A DNA stretch of 64,000 nucleotides from CAYSSJ01 sp964433675 (GTDB lineage: Bacteria; Cloacimonadota; Cloacimonadia; Cloacimonadales; TCS61): NCBI GenBank assembly GCA_964433675.1, contig CAYSSJ010000004.1, forward strand, positions 62,001 through 126,000, read 5' to 3'. A program made the position numbers and the translations under genes. The notes under the pieces were generated by a model, which saw nothing but the letters and a program-made list of their open reading frames with translations, did no database searches and was not told the DNA's origin. Below are positions 32,420 through 41,285 of this stretch, piece by piece (positions within the stretch are counted from its first letter, which is position 1; each line of letters begins with the position of its first letter).

Positions 32420-33625
32420 TTATTTATAATTTAGTAATCGCATGGTTTCCATAGCGATCATAAGCTCTTCGTTTGTGGGTATTTTCAAAATCTTCACTCG
32501 GGAGCTTTCCGTGTGTAATTCCAAGATTCCGGAAGTGAACTGATCGTTCGTTTTGCTATCCAGCTCGATACCGAAGAAATCCATGTCTTCACAGACCAAT
32601 TCACGCAAGATAGGCATATTCTCACCTACTCCACCGGTAAATACAAGCATATCCAACCCATTTAATGCTGCCGTATATGACCCTATATATTTTTTGATTC
32701 GATAGGCATAGACTTCGTGTGCTTGAATGGCATTTTTGTTTTTGTTTTCTAAAATCTCCTGCTCGATCTCACGCATATCATTGCTGATGGCAGAAAGCCC
32801 GAGCATGCCACTCTTTTTGTTCATAATAGTATTAACTTCATCGAGCGAGAAATCCTTATGCCGCATCAGATAGAGTGGGATAGCAGGGTCTATATCGCCG
32901 CAGCGAGTTCCCATCACCAATCCTTCCAGTGGAGTAAATCCCATCGAAGTATCGATAGATTCACCACCCTTTATCGCTGTCATCGAAGCTCCATTACCAA
33001 TATGACATGTAATTATCTTCAAATCTTTGATGTCTTTATTCAAATGATCTGCTGCTAATTGACTGACAAATTTATGCGAAGTTCCATGGAAACCATATCT
33101 TCGGATTTGGTAATCAGTATAGAATTCGAGTGGTAGTGCATACAGATAAGCCTTTGGAGGCATAGTCTGATGAAATGCGGTATCGAAAACTCCACATTGT
33201 GGGATTTTCGGCAGCAGATGCAGCATGGCTTCCACACCTTTCAGATTAGCTGGATTGTGTAGTGGTGCCAGCATCGAACACTCTTCCATCACACGAATGA
33301 CATCATCGTCTATTTTTACCGAGCCGGAATAATGTTCGCCGGCATGGACCAAACGGTGGCCGACTGCGTTTATTTCCGATTTGGATTTGATAACCCCATG
33401 CTCTTTGTCGAGCAGATGTTCGATTATCATTGCAATCGCATTTTCATGATCAGACAACTTCACTTCTGCTTTTTTCTTTGTGTATCCATCACTTTTGTAA
33501 GTAAACAGCGAAACAGATTCACCAATTCTTTCTGCGATACCTTCTGCTAATACTTTGGTAGTTTCCATATTGATGAATTGATATTTAACAGATGAACTGC
33601 CACTATTTAAAACTAAGATTTGCAT
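32420..33625 (-). CDS. ackA: Acetate kinase
   Basis: 401 residues. 'VLNSGSSSVKYQF' at the N-terminus (phosphate-binding), 'VFDTAFHQTMP', 'YGFHGTSHKFVS', 'CHIGNGASMTAIKGG', 'FTPLEGLVMGTRCGDIDP' and 'VFTGGVGEN' are all intact. It converts acetyl phosphate plus ADP to acetate plus ATP, or acts on butyryl phosphate if it is the butyrate type; its partner phosphotransferase is likely the ptb gene at 47647, 14 kb away. Energy-conserving step of fermentation. Confidence 0.96.
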   Translation of the reverse strand: MQILVLNSGSSSVKYQFINMETTKVLAEGIAERIGESVSLFTYKSDGYTKKKAEVKLSDHENAIAMIIEHLLDKEHGVIKSKSEINAVGHRLVHAGEHYSGSVKIDDDVIRVMEECSMLAPLHNPANLKGVEAMLHLLPKIPQCGVFDTAFHQTMPPKAYLYALPLEFYTDYQIRRYGFHGTSHKFVSQLAADHLNKDIKDLKIITCHIGNGASMTAIKGGESIDTSMGFTPLEGLVMGTRCGDIDPAIPLYLMRHKDFSLDEVNTIMNKKSGMLGLSAISNDMREIEQEILENKNKNAIQAHEVYAYRIKKYIGSYTAALNGLDMLVFTGGVGENMPILRELVCEDMDFFGIELDSKTNDQFTSGILELHTESSRVKILKIPTNEELMIAMETMRLLNYK

Positions 33626-33643
33626 ATTTACTCCGTATTTATT

Positions 33644-34054
33644 TTATTTTCTAAAGATTATCTCTATTTCTCTGCGGGCATGATCGACCGAATCGGCAGC
33701 ATGAACTGCATTGTGGGTCATATTGTCATGATCTCCGTAGAGATATCTCAATGTGCCAGGCTTTGCCTTTTTAGGTTCGGTATTACCAACCAGTTCACGC
33801 AATTTTTCCACGGCATTATCTCGTGCTAACACTGCAGCTACAGTTTTACCGGAAGTCATAAAAGCGAGTAATTTCTCAAAAAAACTTTTTGAGGTATGTT
33901 CTGCATAAAATTCTTTTGCCAAACTCCTCTCCATAGTAAACATTTTTAGAGCTTCGATAGTAAAACCGTTTCTCTCGACGCTGTTTAGGATAGCTCCGAT
34001 CTTATGTTTGGCCGTGGCGTTCGGTTTGATTAAAAAAAGTGTCTGTTCCTGCAT
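33644..34054 (-). CDS. ndk: Nucleoside diphosphate kinase
   Basis: 136 residues from the ATG at 34052-34054 ('MQEQTLFLIKPNATAK'); a longer frame upstream overlaps another gene. The lysine of 'IKPNA' and the catalytic histidine in 'NAVHAADSVDHA' are present; 'GTLRYLYGD' is the usual 'GTIRGDF' region in altered form. It balances NTP pools by phosphate transfer. No strong ribosome site is seen, consistent with coupling to the gene above, 10 bp away. It lies directly above ackA. Confidence 0.93.
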   Translation of the reverse strand: MQEQTLFLIKPNATAKHKIGAILNSVERNGFTIEALKMFTMERSLAKEFYAEHTSKSFFEKLLAFMTSGKTVAAVLARDNAVEKLRELVGNTEPKKAKPGTLRYLYGDHDNMTHNAVHAADSVDHARREIEIIFRK

Positions 34055-34064
34055 CCGCACGGTT

Positions 34065-34382
34065 TTATTCGTCAGATTCCAAATAGTCGAGAGCAGCAAC
34101 TTTGATGGAGACATCGCGTTTCATCATTGAACTCATCTTCAGTTTGTGTTTCAAAATTTCAGTCCAAAGGGTGTAGATATTGTTGTCTCCGACCTCTTTA
34201 CCTAAATAATGCTTCAACATATCCTGATAGAAGCTTTCACGATCACGATCTACTCTGACGATCACCAGTTTGAAAGGTTCGGCGGTAATATCATAATCAC
34301 GGCACCTTACATCGATCACACCATAACCTTGCTTCAGCAGAAGGTCATAATTGATCTGCAAATTCTCAATTACATCTACCAT
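34065..34382 (-). CDS. Unknown small protein between gpsA and ndk
   Basis: 105 residues from the ATG at 34380-34382, which has GGAG 6 bp upstream. Soluble, mixed alpha/beta: 'LLLKQGYGVIDVRCRDYDIT', 'FKLVIVRVDRDRESFYQDML' and 'NIYTLWTEILKHKLKMSSMM'. I recognise no domain. The good ribosome site, lack of overlap with neighbours and tight 10-bp spacing to ndk argue that it is real and translated with ndk. No function is proposed. Confidence 0.65.
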   Translation of the reverse strand: MVDVIENLQINYDLLLKQGYGVIDVRCRDYDITAEPFKLVIVRVDRDRESFYQDMLKHYLGKEVGDNNIYTLWTEILKHKLKMSSMMKRDVSIKVAALDYLESDE

Positions 34383-34446
34383 AAAACACTCCATTCAGTA
34401 ATATTTTTTCCAAAAAATAACAGTATGATATTTTGACAACCACTTT

Positions 34447-35424
34447 CTATCCCGAAATTGAATTTACTGTCTCAATCAGTTCATGGCGGATATCTTCCAC
34501 ATCATCAAAGATAATTCTGGTGATGCAGGAGATGAGAGGGATGGAGAGATTGAATTTTGCCAGTTTTTGCACTGTTTTTGCCATCGAGACCCCTTCGACT
34601 ACCATTCCGACTTTGTTCAGTGCCTCATCACGTGAATATCCCTGAGCTAAAAGCACACCGAACTGCCGGTTTCTACTATGTGGAGACATGCAGGTAGTGA
34701 TGAGATCTCCCAAACCGGCGATTCCATATACCGTAGCTGCTGGTACTCCCAAGAAGTCCATCACGATCTTATATTCTCGCAATCCATATGTCATGATCAA
34801 ACCGAAAAAATTGGATTTGAATCCCAATCCATCTGATAAACCCACTGCTATAGCGATCAGTCCTTTTAGAGATGCTGCCAGCTCCACACCTTTCACATCT
34901 CTGCTAAAATCGAATTTCAAGACATCATTCTGGATGATGTTTTGCAGGTGAAATAGCAGCGCTACATTTCGTGATGCCAAAATTGCCTTTGCCGGCAATC
35001 CTTCTGCTACTTCGCGGGCTATCGTCGGTCCGGACAAGGTAGCGAATCTTACCTTCGGCATTCTATGTTTCACCAATTCGCCGACTGTACGCAATGACTT
35101 ATGCTCTACCCCTTTGGATGCGTTGACCATGGTAAAAGAGGTATAATGATTTTCGATAAATTCATCTATCAGAGAGCCGATGAAACGAGAGGGGATGGCA
35201 ATTACCACTATGTCATCTTCCTCGATTGGGGAGGAGAATTTTTCTTCGATAGTAATAGTTTCCGGTATGGAGACATTAGGTAGAAAGTAGAGATTCTCGC
35301 GGTTGCTGTTTAGTTTCTCAGCTTCTCTACTGTCGATAGTCCATAGATGAACTTTGTTCGACCGGCAGAACAGCAAAGCTAGGGAAGTACCCCAATTTCC
35401 AGCTCCGATTACTACTATTTTCAT
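34447..35424 (-). CDS. gpsA: Glycerol-3-phosphate dehydrogenase (NAD(P)+)
   Basis: 325 residues from the ATG at 35422-35424, with GGAGG 6 bp upstream. N-terminal Rossmann motif 'VVIGAGNWGTSLALLF'; 'NASKGVEHKSLRTV', 'ATLSGPTIAREVAEGLP' and 'ELAASLKGLIAIAVGLSDGL' (with catalytic Lys) are intact, as is 'GIAGLGDLITTCMSPHSRN'. It makes sn-glycerol 3-phosphate for phospholipids. A tRNA gene lies 28 bp upstream on the same strand. Confidence 0.96.
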   Translation of the reverse strand: MKIVVIGAGNWGTSLALLFCRSNKVHLWTIDSREAEKLNSNRENLYFLPNVSIPETITIEEKFSSPIEEDDIVVIAIPSRFIGSLIDEFIENHYTSFTMVNASKGVEHKSLRTVGELVKHRMPKVRFATLSGPTIAREVAEGLPAKAILASRNVALLFHLQNIIQNDVLKFDFSRDVKGVELAASLKGLIAIAVGLSDGLGFKSNFFGLIMTYGLREYKIVMDFLGVPAATVYGIAGLGDLITTCMSPHSRNRQFGVLLAQGYSRDEALNKVGMVVEGVSMAKTVQKLAKFNLSIPLISCITRIIFDDVEDIRHELIETVNSISG

Positions 35425-35451
35425 TCCAAACCTCCAACACCACATAAATCA

Positions 35452-35528
35452 TGGTGGGTGATACTAGATTCGAACTAGTGACCTCTACGATGTCAACGTA
35501 GCACTCTAACCAACTGAGCTAATCACCC
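35452..35528 (-). tRNA. tRNA-Val (GAC anticodon) with encoded CCA
   Basis: On the minus strand, a 77-nt cloverleaf: acceptor GGGTGAT (35528-35522) pairs with ATCACCC (35462-35456), followed by A73 and encoded CCA (35454-35452). D arm contains GCTCAGTTGGTTAGAG, the anticodon stem is CTACG/CGTAG around the loop TTGACAT (anticodon GAC), and the T arm contains the standard GTTCGAATC. The anticodon reads GUC and GUU valine codons. Confidence 0.95.
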
Positions 35529-35608
35529 ACGTTTGTGAACCAGATATTTTCTCCGACTCAGATGTCAAGTAAATTCAGCTTAGATAGTATGAAGCAGATA
35601 TATTAACT

Positions 35609-35638
35609 TTGATAGGTTCAATATAAATGTTGCATAAT
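35609..35638 (+). promoter_or_regulatory. Likely promoter of the encapsulin operon
   Basis: TTGATA at 35609-35614 (5 of 6), an 18-bp spacer and CATAAT at 35633-35638 (5 of 6), about 57 bp above the ferritin-like ATG. The following leader is AT-rich. No clear Fur box was recognised. Confidence 0.5.
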
Positions 35639-35694
35639 TAGCAAGAAAGATTAAAATATTAAATATTAAAAGAATTTAACGAAAGGAGAAAGTT

Positions 35695-36039
35695 ATGGCG
35701 AACTATCATGAACCCGCAGAGGAATTGTCGGTAAAAGACAGAGATCTATCCAGAGCTTTGAATAGTCTGAAAGAAGAGGTAGAGGCAATAGACTGGTATC
35801 AGCAACGCGTTGCTACTGCCGGAGATGAAGATCTGAAGAAGATATTAGCGCATAATCGAGATGAGGAGATCGAGCATGCCGTGATGACCTTGGAATGGTT
35901 GAGACGCAATATGCCGGCTTGGGACGAAGAGATGCGAACTTATCTCTTTACCGAAAAACCGATCACCGAACTGGAAGACGATGAAGAAGAAGGCGATGCA
36001 GGTGGAACCAGCCTTGGCATCGGCTCACTAAAAGAATAA
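35695..36039 (+). CDS. Encapsulated ferritin-like protein (encapsulin cargo)
   Basis: 114 residues. Two-helix ferritin-like fold with metal ligands in 'EEVEAIDWYQQRVATA' and 'HNRDEEIEHAVMTLEWLRR' (E..x..ExxH pattern). The C-terminus carries an encapsulin targeting peptide, 'TSLGIGSLKE', after an acidic linker. Such proteins form annular decamers with ferroxidase activity only in pairs of subunits, and depend on the shell for iron storage. AAAGGAG precedes the ATG. The shell gene follows 15 bp downstream, with its own AAGGAG. Confidence 0.93.
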   Translation: MANYHEPAEELSVKDRDLSRALNSLKEEVEAIDWYQQRVATAGDEDLKKILAHNRDEEIEHAVMTLEWLRRNMPAWDEEMRTYLFTEKPITELEDDEEEGDAGGTSLGIGSLKE

Positions 36040-36054
36040 AGAAAGGAGATAATT

Positions 36055-36852
36055 ATGGATTTTTTAAAGAAACATTTAGCACCCATATCTGAAGAAGCTT
36101 GGGAAGAAATAGAAGAACAAGCTAAGATCAGCCTAAAAGCTCATCTTTCTGGCCGAAAATTTGTGGATATCGATGGACCCAAGGGATGGGATTTTCCCGG
36201 TAAGGCTTTGGGTAGGTTAAATTTGGCAAATACCAAAAAAGAAGATGTAAATTATGGAGTTCGTTCATTTTTGCCCACGATCGAGGCAAGAGTTCCCTTC
36301 ACACTGAAAATCTGGGAATTGGATAATGCTACCAGAGGTGCGGAAGATGTAGATCTGGAGAATTTGGAAGTTGCTGCCAAAAGGATAGCTACTTTCGAAG
36401 ATTCTGTTATCTACAACGGACTTAACAAAGCAAATATTGATGGGATATTCAAAACTGCTCCCCATAAAATCAAGTTAGCCGCTGATTCGATGCAATGGCT
36501 GGAACAGATATCCGAGGGGATAGAAATCTTTTCGGATAATGCTATCGAAGGACCTTTTGCCTTGGTTTTGAATCCCAAATCTTGGCGTGCTCTGGATAAA
36601 TATTCCAAAGGATATCCGCTCAGAAGACAGGTAAAAGATCTGATCGGTGGTCCTATTATTATGGCAAATTATCTAAAGAAAGACGGTGTTCTTGTTTCGA
36701 TCAGAGATGATGATCTGAAACTTACAATCGGACAAGACTTTTCTATAGGGTATGAACAGCATGATAGCGAGAATGTGAAACTATTCATCACAGAAACTTT
36801 TACTTTCCAAATCAACGAACCAAACGCTATCATCAATCTGAAAACGGAATAA
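36055..36852 (+). CDS. Encapsulin shell protein (HK97 fold)
   Basis: 265 residues. Typical family-1 encapsulin: 'MDFLKKHLAPISEEAWEEIE', 'SGRKFVDIDGPKGWDF' near 33-48, 'EDSVIYNG' near 116-123, 'GPFALVLNPKSWRALD' near 166-181, 'LIGGPIIMANYL' near 196-207, and 'QDFSIGYEQHDSENVKLFITETFTF' near 227. The protein assembles into an icosahedral compartment that encloses the ferritin-like cargo encoded just upstream. A terminator follows 16 bp after the stop, making a compact two-gene operon. Confidence 0.95.
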   Translation: MDFLKKHLAPISEEAWEEIEEQAKISLKAHLSGRKFVDIDGPKGWDFPGKALGRLNLANTKKEDVNYGVRSFLPTIEARVPFTLKIWELDNATRGAEDVDLENLEVAAKRIATFEDSVIYNGLNKANIDGIFKTAPHKIKLAADSMQWLEQISEGIEIFSDNAIEGPFALVLNPKSWRALDKYSKGYPLRRQVKDLIGGPIIMANYLKKDGVLVSIRDDDLKLTIGQDFSIGYEQHDSENVKLFITETFTFQINEPNAIINLKTE

Positions 36853-36867
36853 TAAAATCCACATAGA

Positions 36868-36888
36868 GGGGATGCTTTCGGGCATCCC
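36868..36888 (+). terminator. Intrinsic terminator of the encapsulin operon
   Basis: GGGATGC (36869-36875) pairs with GCATCCC (36882-36888) around a 6-nt loop and runs into TTTATTTATT. Confidence 0.85.
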
Positions 36889-36893
36889 TTTAT

Positions 36894-37538
36894 TTATTGC
36901 CGATCGAAATCGATATGAGCGAATTTGTGCTCTAAATAGCCGGTGGACAGAGTTATATCCTCATCGTAAGCATAGGTGCTGATAGTCTCTTGCTCAAGAT
37001 TTACATGCCAGATAAGTGGTTCGAAATTACGGTGCTTGTGAATATCGTGAATACACAAAAAGACTAAGTTTTCACTATCCAACCAAAATCCGTCTTCCAC
37101 ATAGATAGCCGGACCGGCAAAGTAAATCCGAATTCTCTGCTCGTCGGTTGAGTCTATCAATGCCACTTCTGTATCTACATTGAATCCACCCCAATATTCA
37201 TCATTTTTTCCTATCTCAAGTTTGTAGCTATATAGATCGAGATAGAGCGGTTTTTGCGGATTGCGGAGATATTTGTACAACTCAGCTTTTTCCGGATCGA
37301 ATTGATATTCACCCGTTTGTATCTGTAGGTTTGCTTCGGATTCTAATTCAAACTTATCGAGCTCAAGTTTGTGTTCATCATCTGAATGAAATGCCAGCCA
37401 TTGCGGGCAGTTTTCTGCTATGCCAGCTATGATGGTTTGCTCGATGGATGGTTCCCTGAGGGTATGTCTGATATAGACAAAAAGCATAATTATGATAAGA
37501 AGAGCTATAGCGATGAGCAAACCGGTACGATATTTCAT
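36894..37538 (-). CDS. Membrane-anchored protein of unknown function
   Basis: 214 residues. One N-terminal hydrophobic helix (about 6-25, 'LLIAIALLIIIMLFVYI') followed by a mainly beta, acidic domain outside the membrane: 'LDLYSYKLEIGKNDEYWGGF', 'RIRIYFAGPAIYVEDGFWLD', 'FLCIHDIHKHRNFEPLIWHV'. I recognise no family. The ATG begins 2 bp after the DUF58 stop, so it is cotranscribed with that gene. Only location can be predicted. Confidence 0.65.
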   Translation of the reverse strand: MKYRTGLLIAIALLIIIMLFVYIRHTLREPSIEQTIIAGIAENCPQWLAFHSDDEHKLELDKFELESEANLQIQTGEYQFDPEKAELYKYLRNPQKPLYLDLYSYKLEIGKNDEYWGGFNVDTEVALIDSTDEQRIRIYFAGPAIYVEDGFWLDSENLVFLCIHDIHKHRNFEPLIWHVNLEQETISTYAYDEDITLSTGYLEHKFAHIDFDRQ

Positions 37539-37540
37539 GT

Positions 37541-38428
37541 TTAATACAACCTGGAACGCTTGATCAGGTAATGCAGCAGATTTTGTTCGAAAGGAGTTTC
37601 TGTACTGATCGGATTGTATTCTATATGCGATTCATGACATTTGGTTTTAAAGTATTTGATAGTATCGGCGTAGTTTTTTTGATAATCAGCTTTGATCTGC
37701 CAGGGGTTGACGGTGATCTTCTCATCAGTTTCGGAATCGACGAATTCGGTTTCACCACGAAATCCAAAATCCACTTCTTGCGGATCTTGAATATGAAATA
37801 ATATCACTTCATGTTTCTGATGCCTGAAATGCTGTAAACCGAGCAGCAGCTTTTCCGGGTCATCTATCATATCGGAGATCAGAATGATCAGACTACGTTT
37901 CTTGATCTTTTCGGCAAGCTCATGCAAGACATCGGCAGTATTAGTAGTTTCGGCAGCTTTTAGATGAAAGAGTCTCTTGAGGATAAAATTCAGATAAGAT
38001 GTCATCGATCGTGCCGGAATAAACTGAGTTGTTTTGTTTGTATAAGTAAGCAGCCCGACGGCATCTTGTTGGGAAAGCATCAGATAGGCAAGAGCAGATG
38101 AGAAAGCTTTGGCATATTCCAGTTTTGTCCATTTTCCGGAACTATATCCCATCGAATTACTATGATCGAGCAAGATATACGAGCGCAGATTGGTCTCTTC
38201 CTCATACCTTCTGATATAGTATCTATTCGTTTTGGCATATACTTTCCAATCTATATTCCTGATCGAATCTCCCGGGATGTACTGACGATGGTCGGAAAAT
38301 TCTACACTAAAACCATGATATGGTGATTTGTGCAAACCGGTGATAAAACCTTCGACGATCAAGCGTGCCCGCAGGTTGAAGCGATTCATCGTCGCCATGT
38401 ATTCCGGTGAAAGTAGGTTAGGTTTCAT
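37541..38428 (-). CDS. DUF58 protein (VWA-like)
   Basis: 295 residues, no membrane segment. The DUF58 signature 'GDSIRNIDWKVYAKTNRYYI' (about 52-71) is followed by 'RYEEETNLRSYILLDHSNSM' with a DxSxS metal-site motif 'LDHSNSMGY' (MIDAS). Proteins of this family usually work with MoxR AAA+ ATPases and large Batman-type membrane proteins; none of these is in view here. Upstream genes are a 59-residue membrane protein (4-bp overlap) and a TPR lipoprotein. The operon probably supports envelope protein assembly. Confidence 0.88.
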   Translation of the reverse strand: MKPNLLSPEYMATMNRFNLRARLIVEGFITGLHKSPYHGFSVEFSDHRQYIPGDSIRNIDWKVYAKTNRYYIRRYEEETNLRSYILLDHSNSMGYSSGKWTKLEYAKAFSSALAYLMLSQQDAVGLLTYTNKTTQFIPARSMTSYLNFILKRLFHLKAAETTNTADVLHELAEKIKKRSLIILISDMIDDPEKLLLGLQHFRHQKHEVILFHIQDPQEVDFGFRGETEFVDSETDEKITVNPWQIKADYQKNYADTIKYFKTKCHESHIEYNPISTETPFEQNLLHYLIKRSRLY

Positions 38429-38604
38429 TTTTTCTTGCGAACTCCTGACATGATTGCTGCCGGGAACAGAGCTCCGTATGCTATGACCAGCAGTATGGGA
38501 GAGATCGTCTTGTCGCCGGTTCCCAAGATGATATAACCTACCACACTTACGATGATTGCCAAGATAAGCAAGGCAACATTCACTTTCGAGAAAACGAATT
38601 TCAT
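38425..38604 (-). CDS. 59-residue two-helix membrane protein
   Basis: Reading the minus strand from the ATG at 38602-38604 gives 59 residues: basic-hydrophobic start 'MKFVFSKVNVALLILAII', a short turn 'GTGDKTISP', a second hydrophobic helix and the basic end 'SGVRKKK'. GAGGAG lies 5-6 bp before the ATG, and the stop overlaps the DUF58 start (ATGA). The clear site and overlap make it a real gene. It resembles small membrane proteins of the DUF3098 kind found in Bacteroidetes, an unsure match. Confidence 0.7.
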   Translation of the reverse strand: MKFVFSKVNVALLILAIIVSVVGYIILGTGDKTISPILLVIAYGALFPAAIMSGVRKKK

Positions 38605-38606
38605 AT

Positions 38607-40511
38607 TTACTCCTCTTGTTTGATTTTGTTTAGCAACTCTTTTGATTTTTCTACCGAACGGTCATGGTTCTCCAACTGAACAGCTAAGCGGAGATAATGG
38701 ATTGCCTGATCGGTATCTTCCAACTGGTAATAAATCGCACCCAAATGGTATGCCATTTCACTATTGTCTATCTCATTTTCCATAGGTAATTTCATGGCTT
38801 CCAGTGCTTTGGCGTATTCTCCTTTTCGATAGAAGAGCCAAGCTAAACTATCCCAATACATTATATTCTCAGGATCCATCTCCAGAGCTTGGTTCAGCAG
38901 TTTCTCGGCTGTTTCGTATCTCTCGTCAAGTTCATAGTCGGCGATTAGATAAGCATAAGTGTTGAGAAGATCGGCATTTTCGGGATAATAACTCACAGCA
39001 CTTTCCAAAAGTGGAAAGATATCCTCAACCTGACCGATTTTATCCGCAGAGATGGTAGCCAAAATATACACATTTGCCGCTGCCGGTTCACTTTCTTCTA
39101 TCTCTTTTTTCAGATAATGATAAGCAAGGGAGTCTGCTCTACTATTGAAGAAATAGACTCCGGCTATCTCATAGAATGTCGGTGAGTGCTCTTCTCGATG
39201 CTCTAAGAGCTTTTGTGCTTTTTCCACATCTTGAGCTGCAGAGAGATATGTCAAAGCAGCTGTCTGTAAAAGTTGATTTTCTCTGAGAAATTCGAGAGAA
39301 ACATTGTCTAAAAAACGGCGTACTTCTTCGTTCATATCCAAAAGATCATAGGTATAAGCACAGATAAAATTAGTTAGATCCGAATCGGTACTTTCCAACT
39401 TCTGCAAGGTCTGTAATAATTTATCTTCTATTGTCTGGTCATCAGATTGGGCAAATTGATTGAAAAGTGGCAACAGAGATTGGATCGAATCTGAGAGGAG
39501 AAAATATTTCGCAGCATTCTCAATGTCAGCTTCTCTAAAATATGCTTCTCCGAGATAGCTATAGAAATTCGGCAGTAGGTCTTTGGGCAGATCATCATTT
39601 TGCAAGATAGCGTCACCAGCTTCGATAACGACAGCATATCTTTCTTTTCGCAAAGCGGAGAAAAAGAGAAAGCGGAGTGCGTCGGTATTGTTCAACTGCA
39701 AGCACAACTCTCTATTATCCAATATTTTGTCGAATTGATTGTCAAAATAGTACTGCCCGAGAAGAAAGACTTTGAATTGATCGCGCATAGAATGCTGAGA
39801 GTGGAGCCGTTCTTCCAATAGCTGGATTATCTTGTCCTTTTCGCCCAGTGAGTCATAAAGGCGCAGCAATCGTTGTAAGATATATTCATCATACCATTTG
39901 TTGTACGCTCTTTCGAAATAACTTATAGCAGCTTTAGGGTCATGATCGGCAAGTAATTCTATACTTCGTATTACCAGTGTTCTTCTTTCCCACTCCAAGT
40001 CCAAGGCTTTTTGCAATAGTTCAAATTCGGTGGGCAAATTTTGCTCTTTTTGGAAGAGAAAAAAGGCGTAGTAATGTTCCATAGTAGGATCATATTCCAA
40101 AGCTTCCCGATAGAAAAATTCAGCTCGCTCGATATTTCCGATCCGATTATAGGCTTGGGCAATAAAGAACAAAATTGCACTATTATAGCTATCATCTTCC
40201 CAATACTGTTCACCCAAGCTGATGATCTGGTGGTTTAAATCTTCGTTTGTAATAGCCAAATAAGAGAGCAGTTCGATTAGCTTTTCTTTGATAAGAATAT
40301 TGCGCGGATTGTGTTTTTCTGCCATTCTAAGATACTGAATGGCAGTGGTATAATCTTCTATCTGCATAGCAGTTTGAGCCATCGAATAATACATCAGCGA
40401 CAGGTTTAGTTCTCGCTGATCGAGAGGCTCCCGCTCTTTGCTGCTCTCAGAAATAGTGGCACAGCCACCGAGCAAAAGCAAGCTGAGTAGTAAGAGTGCT
40501 GTTCGTTTCAT
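38607..40511 (-). CDS. TPR-repeat lipoprotein
   Basis: 634 residues. A lipoprotein signal peptide ends in 'LLLLGGC' (Cys17). Tetratricopeptide repeats fill the rest, with typical A-helix and B-helix patterns such as 'YYSMAQTAMQIEDYTTAIQY', 'SAILFFIAQAYNRIGNIERA' and, at the C-terminus, 'NSEMAYHLGAIYYQLEDTDQ' plus 'YWDSLAWLFYRKGEYAKALE'. It is likely a periplasm-facing scaffold. The gene has AAGGAG before the ATG and lies just above the 59-residue membrane protein and DUF58 genes, and below an outer-membrane-type protein gene. Confidence 0.88.
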   Translation of the reverse strand: MKRTALLLLSLLLLGGCATISESSKEREPLDQRELNLSLMYYSMAQTAMQIEDYTTAIQYLRMAEKHNPRNILIKEKLIELLSYLAITNEDLNHQIISLGEQYWEDDSYNSAILFFIAQAYNRIGNIERAEFFYREALEYDPTMEHYYAFFLFQKEQNLPTEFELLQKALDLEWERRTLVIRSIELLADHDPKAAISYFERAYNKWYDEYILQRLLRLYDSLGEKDKIIQLLEERLHSQHSMRDQFKVFLLGQYYFDNQFDKILDNRELCLQLNNTDALRFLFFSALRKERYAVVIEAGDAILQNDDLPKDLLPNFYSYLGEAYFREADIENAAKYFLLSDSIQSLLPLFNQFAQSDDQTIEDKLLQTLQKLESTDSDLTNFICAYTYDLLDMNEEVRRFLDNVSLEFLRENQLLQTAALTYLSAAQDVEKAQKLLEHREEHSPTFYEIAGVYFFNSRADSLAYHYLKKEIEESEPAAANVYILATISADKIGQVEDIFPLLESAVSYYPENADLLNTYAYLIADYELDERYETAEKLLNQALEMDPENIMYWDSLAWLFYRKGEYAKALEAMKLPMENEIDNSEMAYHLGAIYYQLEDTDQAIHYLRLAVQLENHDRSVEKSKELLNKIKQEE

Positions 40512-40523
40512 TATCTCCTTTTT

Positions 40524-41285
40524 TTAAAATGTCATGTTGTATATTATAGTAAGGGTTCTATCGCTGCCATGTGTATCGGATCTCTTCTGTAGCAGGTCAT
40601 AAAAGGATAACTTTACGGAAAGGTATTCGGTAAAGTAAACAGCGATACCTGCATTCAGAAAACCACGCTTCAAATTCTCGATATGTTCATCAGCAGTTTG
40701 TTTCAACCAATCTGCACGATCATTGAAAGCGAAATCGTATTCAGCCATCACTACAACCACATCGCCGACGGTTTTATCCACTCCGGCAAACAGGTTGGGA
40801 GTCTTGTCTTCATCACCGGTTTCTAAGCTGAAATTTGTTCCTGCATGCACTCCGAGATTTCCCAAAAAGAAGTAGTTTTTACTGGCGACCAGATAAAAAC
40901 CGCGCGATTTGATATCATATCGATCCACACTTTCATGGAATACGCCATGCCCTTGAGAATCGTATCCCACGGCTACTGCGGGATATTGGGCAGATTCATC
41001 GAGCAGACGAAATTTGGCATTGAATTCCACTTTGTCCTGCCATTCCGGCTTCAGATTTCCGACTAATTGCTCACCACCAAAGGATACACCGAACATAAAT
41101 CGGGGGAACAAGCCGACCCTGGTTCCCAGCATCACGCCATTGTTTCTGAACAATTTGGTAGTGATCTCGGCTTCACCACGCTGCAATATGCCTGCAGTCG
41201 GCGATTCGATCAGAGTATTCATCTCATAGGCAGATAAAACACCGACCAGACACAATAGCACCAAACATAAGCTGATCTTTTTCAT
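40524..41285 (-). CDS. Putative outer-membrane beta-barrel protein (YjbH-like)
   Basis: 253 residues. Signal peptide about 1-18 (ends 'VGVLSAYE'). The N-terminal 'TLIESPTAGILQRGEAEITT' and 'GVMLGTRVGLFPRFMFGVSFG' resemble the repeats of YjbH-like outer-membrane proteins in this group. The chain alternates polar and hydrophobic residues and ends 'TLTIIYNMTF', an aromatic terminus of barrel proteins. GGGAGG precedes the ATG. Tight spacing (13 bp) to the TPR lipoprotein gene and 1-bp contact with the next upstream gene place it in one operon. Confidence 0.65.
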   Translation of the reverse strand: MKKISLCLVLLCLVGVLSAYEMNTLIESPTAGILQRGEAEITTKLFRNNGVMLGTRVGLFPRFMFGVSFGGEQLVGNLKPEWQDKVEFNAKFRLLDESAQYPAVAVGYDSQGHGVFHESVDRYDIKSRGFYLVASKNYFFLGNLGVHAGTNFSLETGDEDKTPNLFAGVDKTVGDVVVVMAEYDFAFNDRADWLKQTADEHIENLKRGFLNAGIAVYFTEYLSVKLSFYDLLQKRSDTHGSDRTLTIIYNMTF

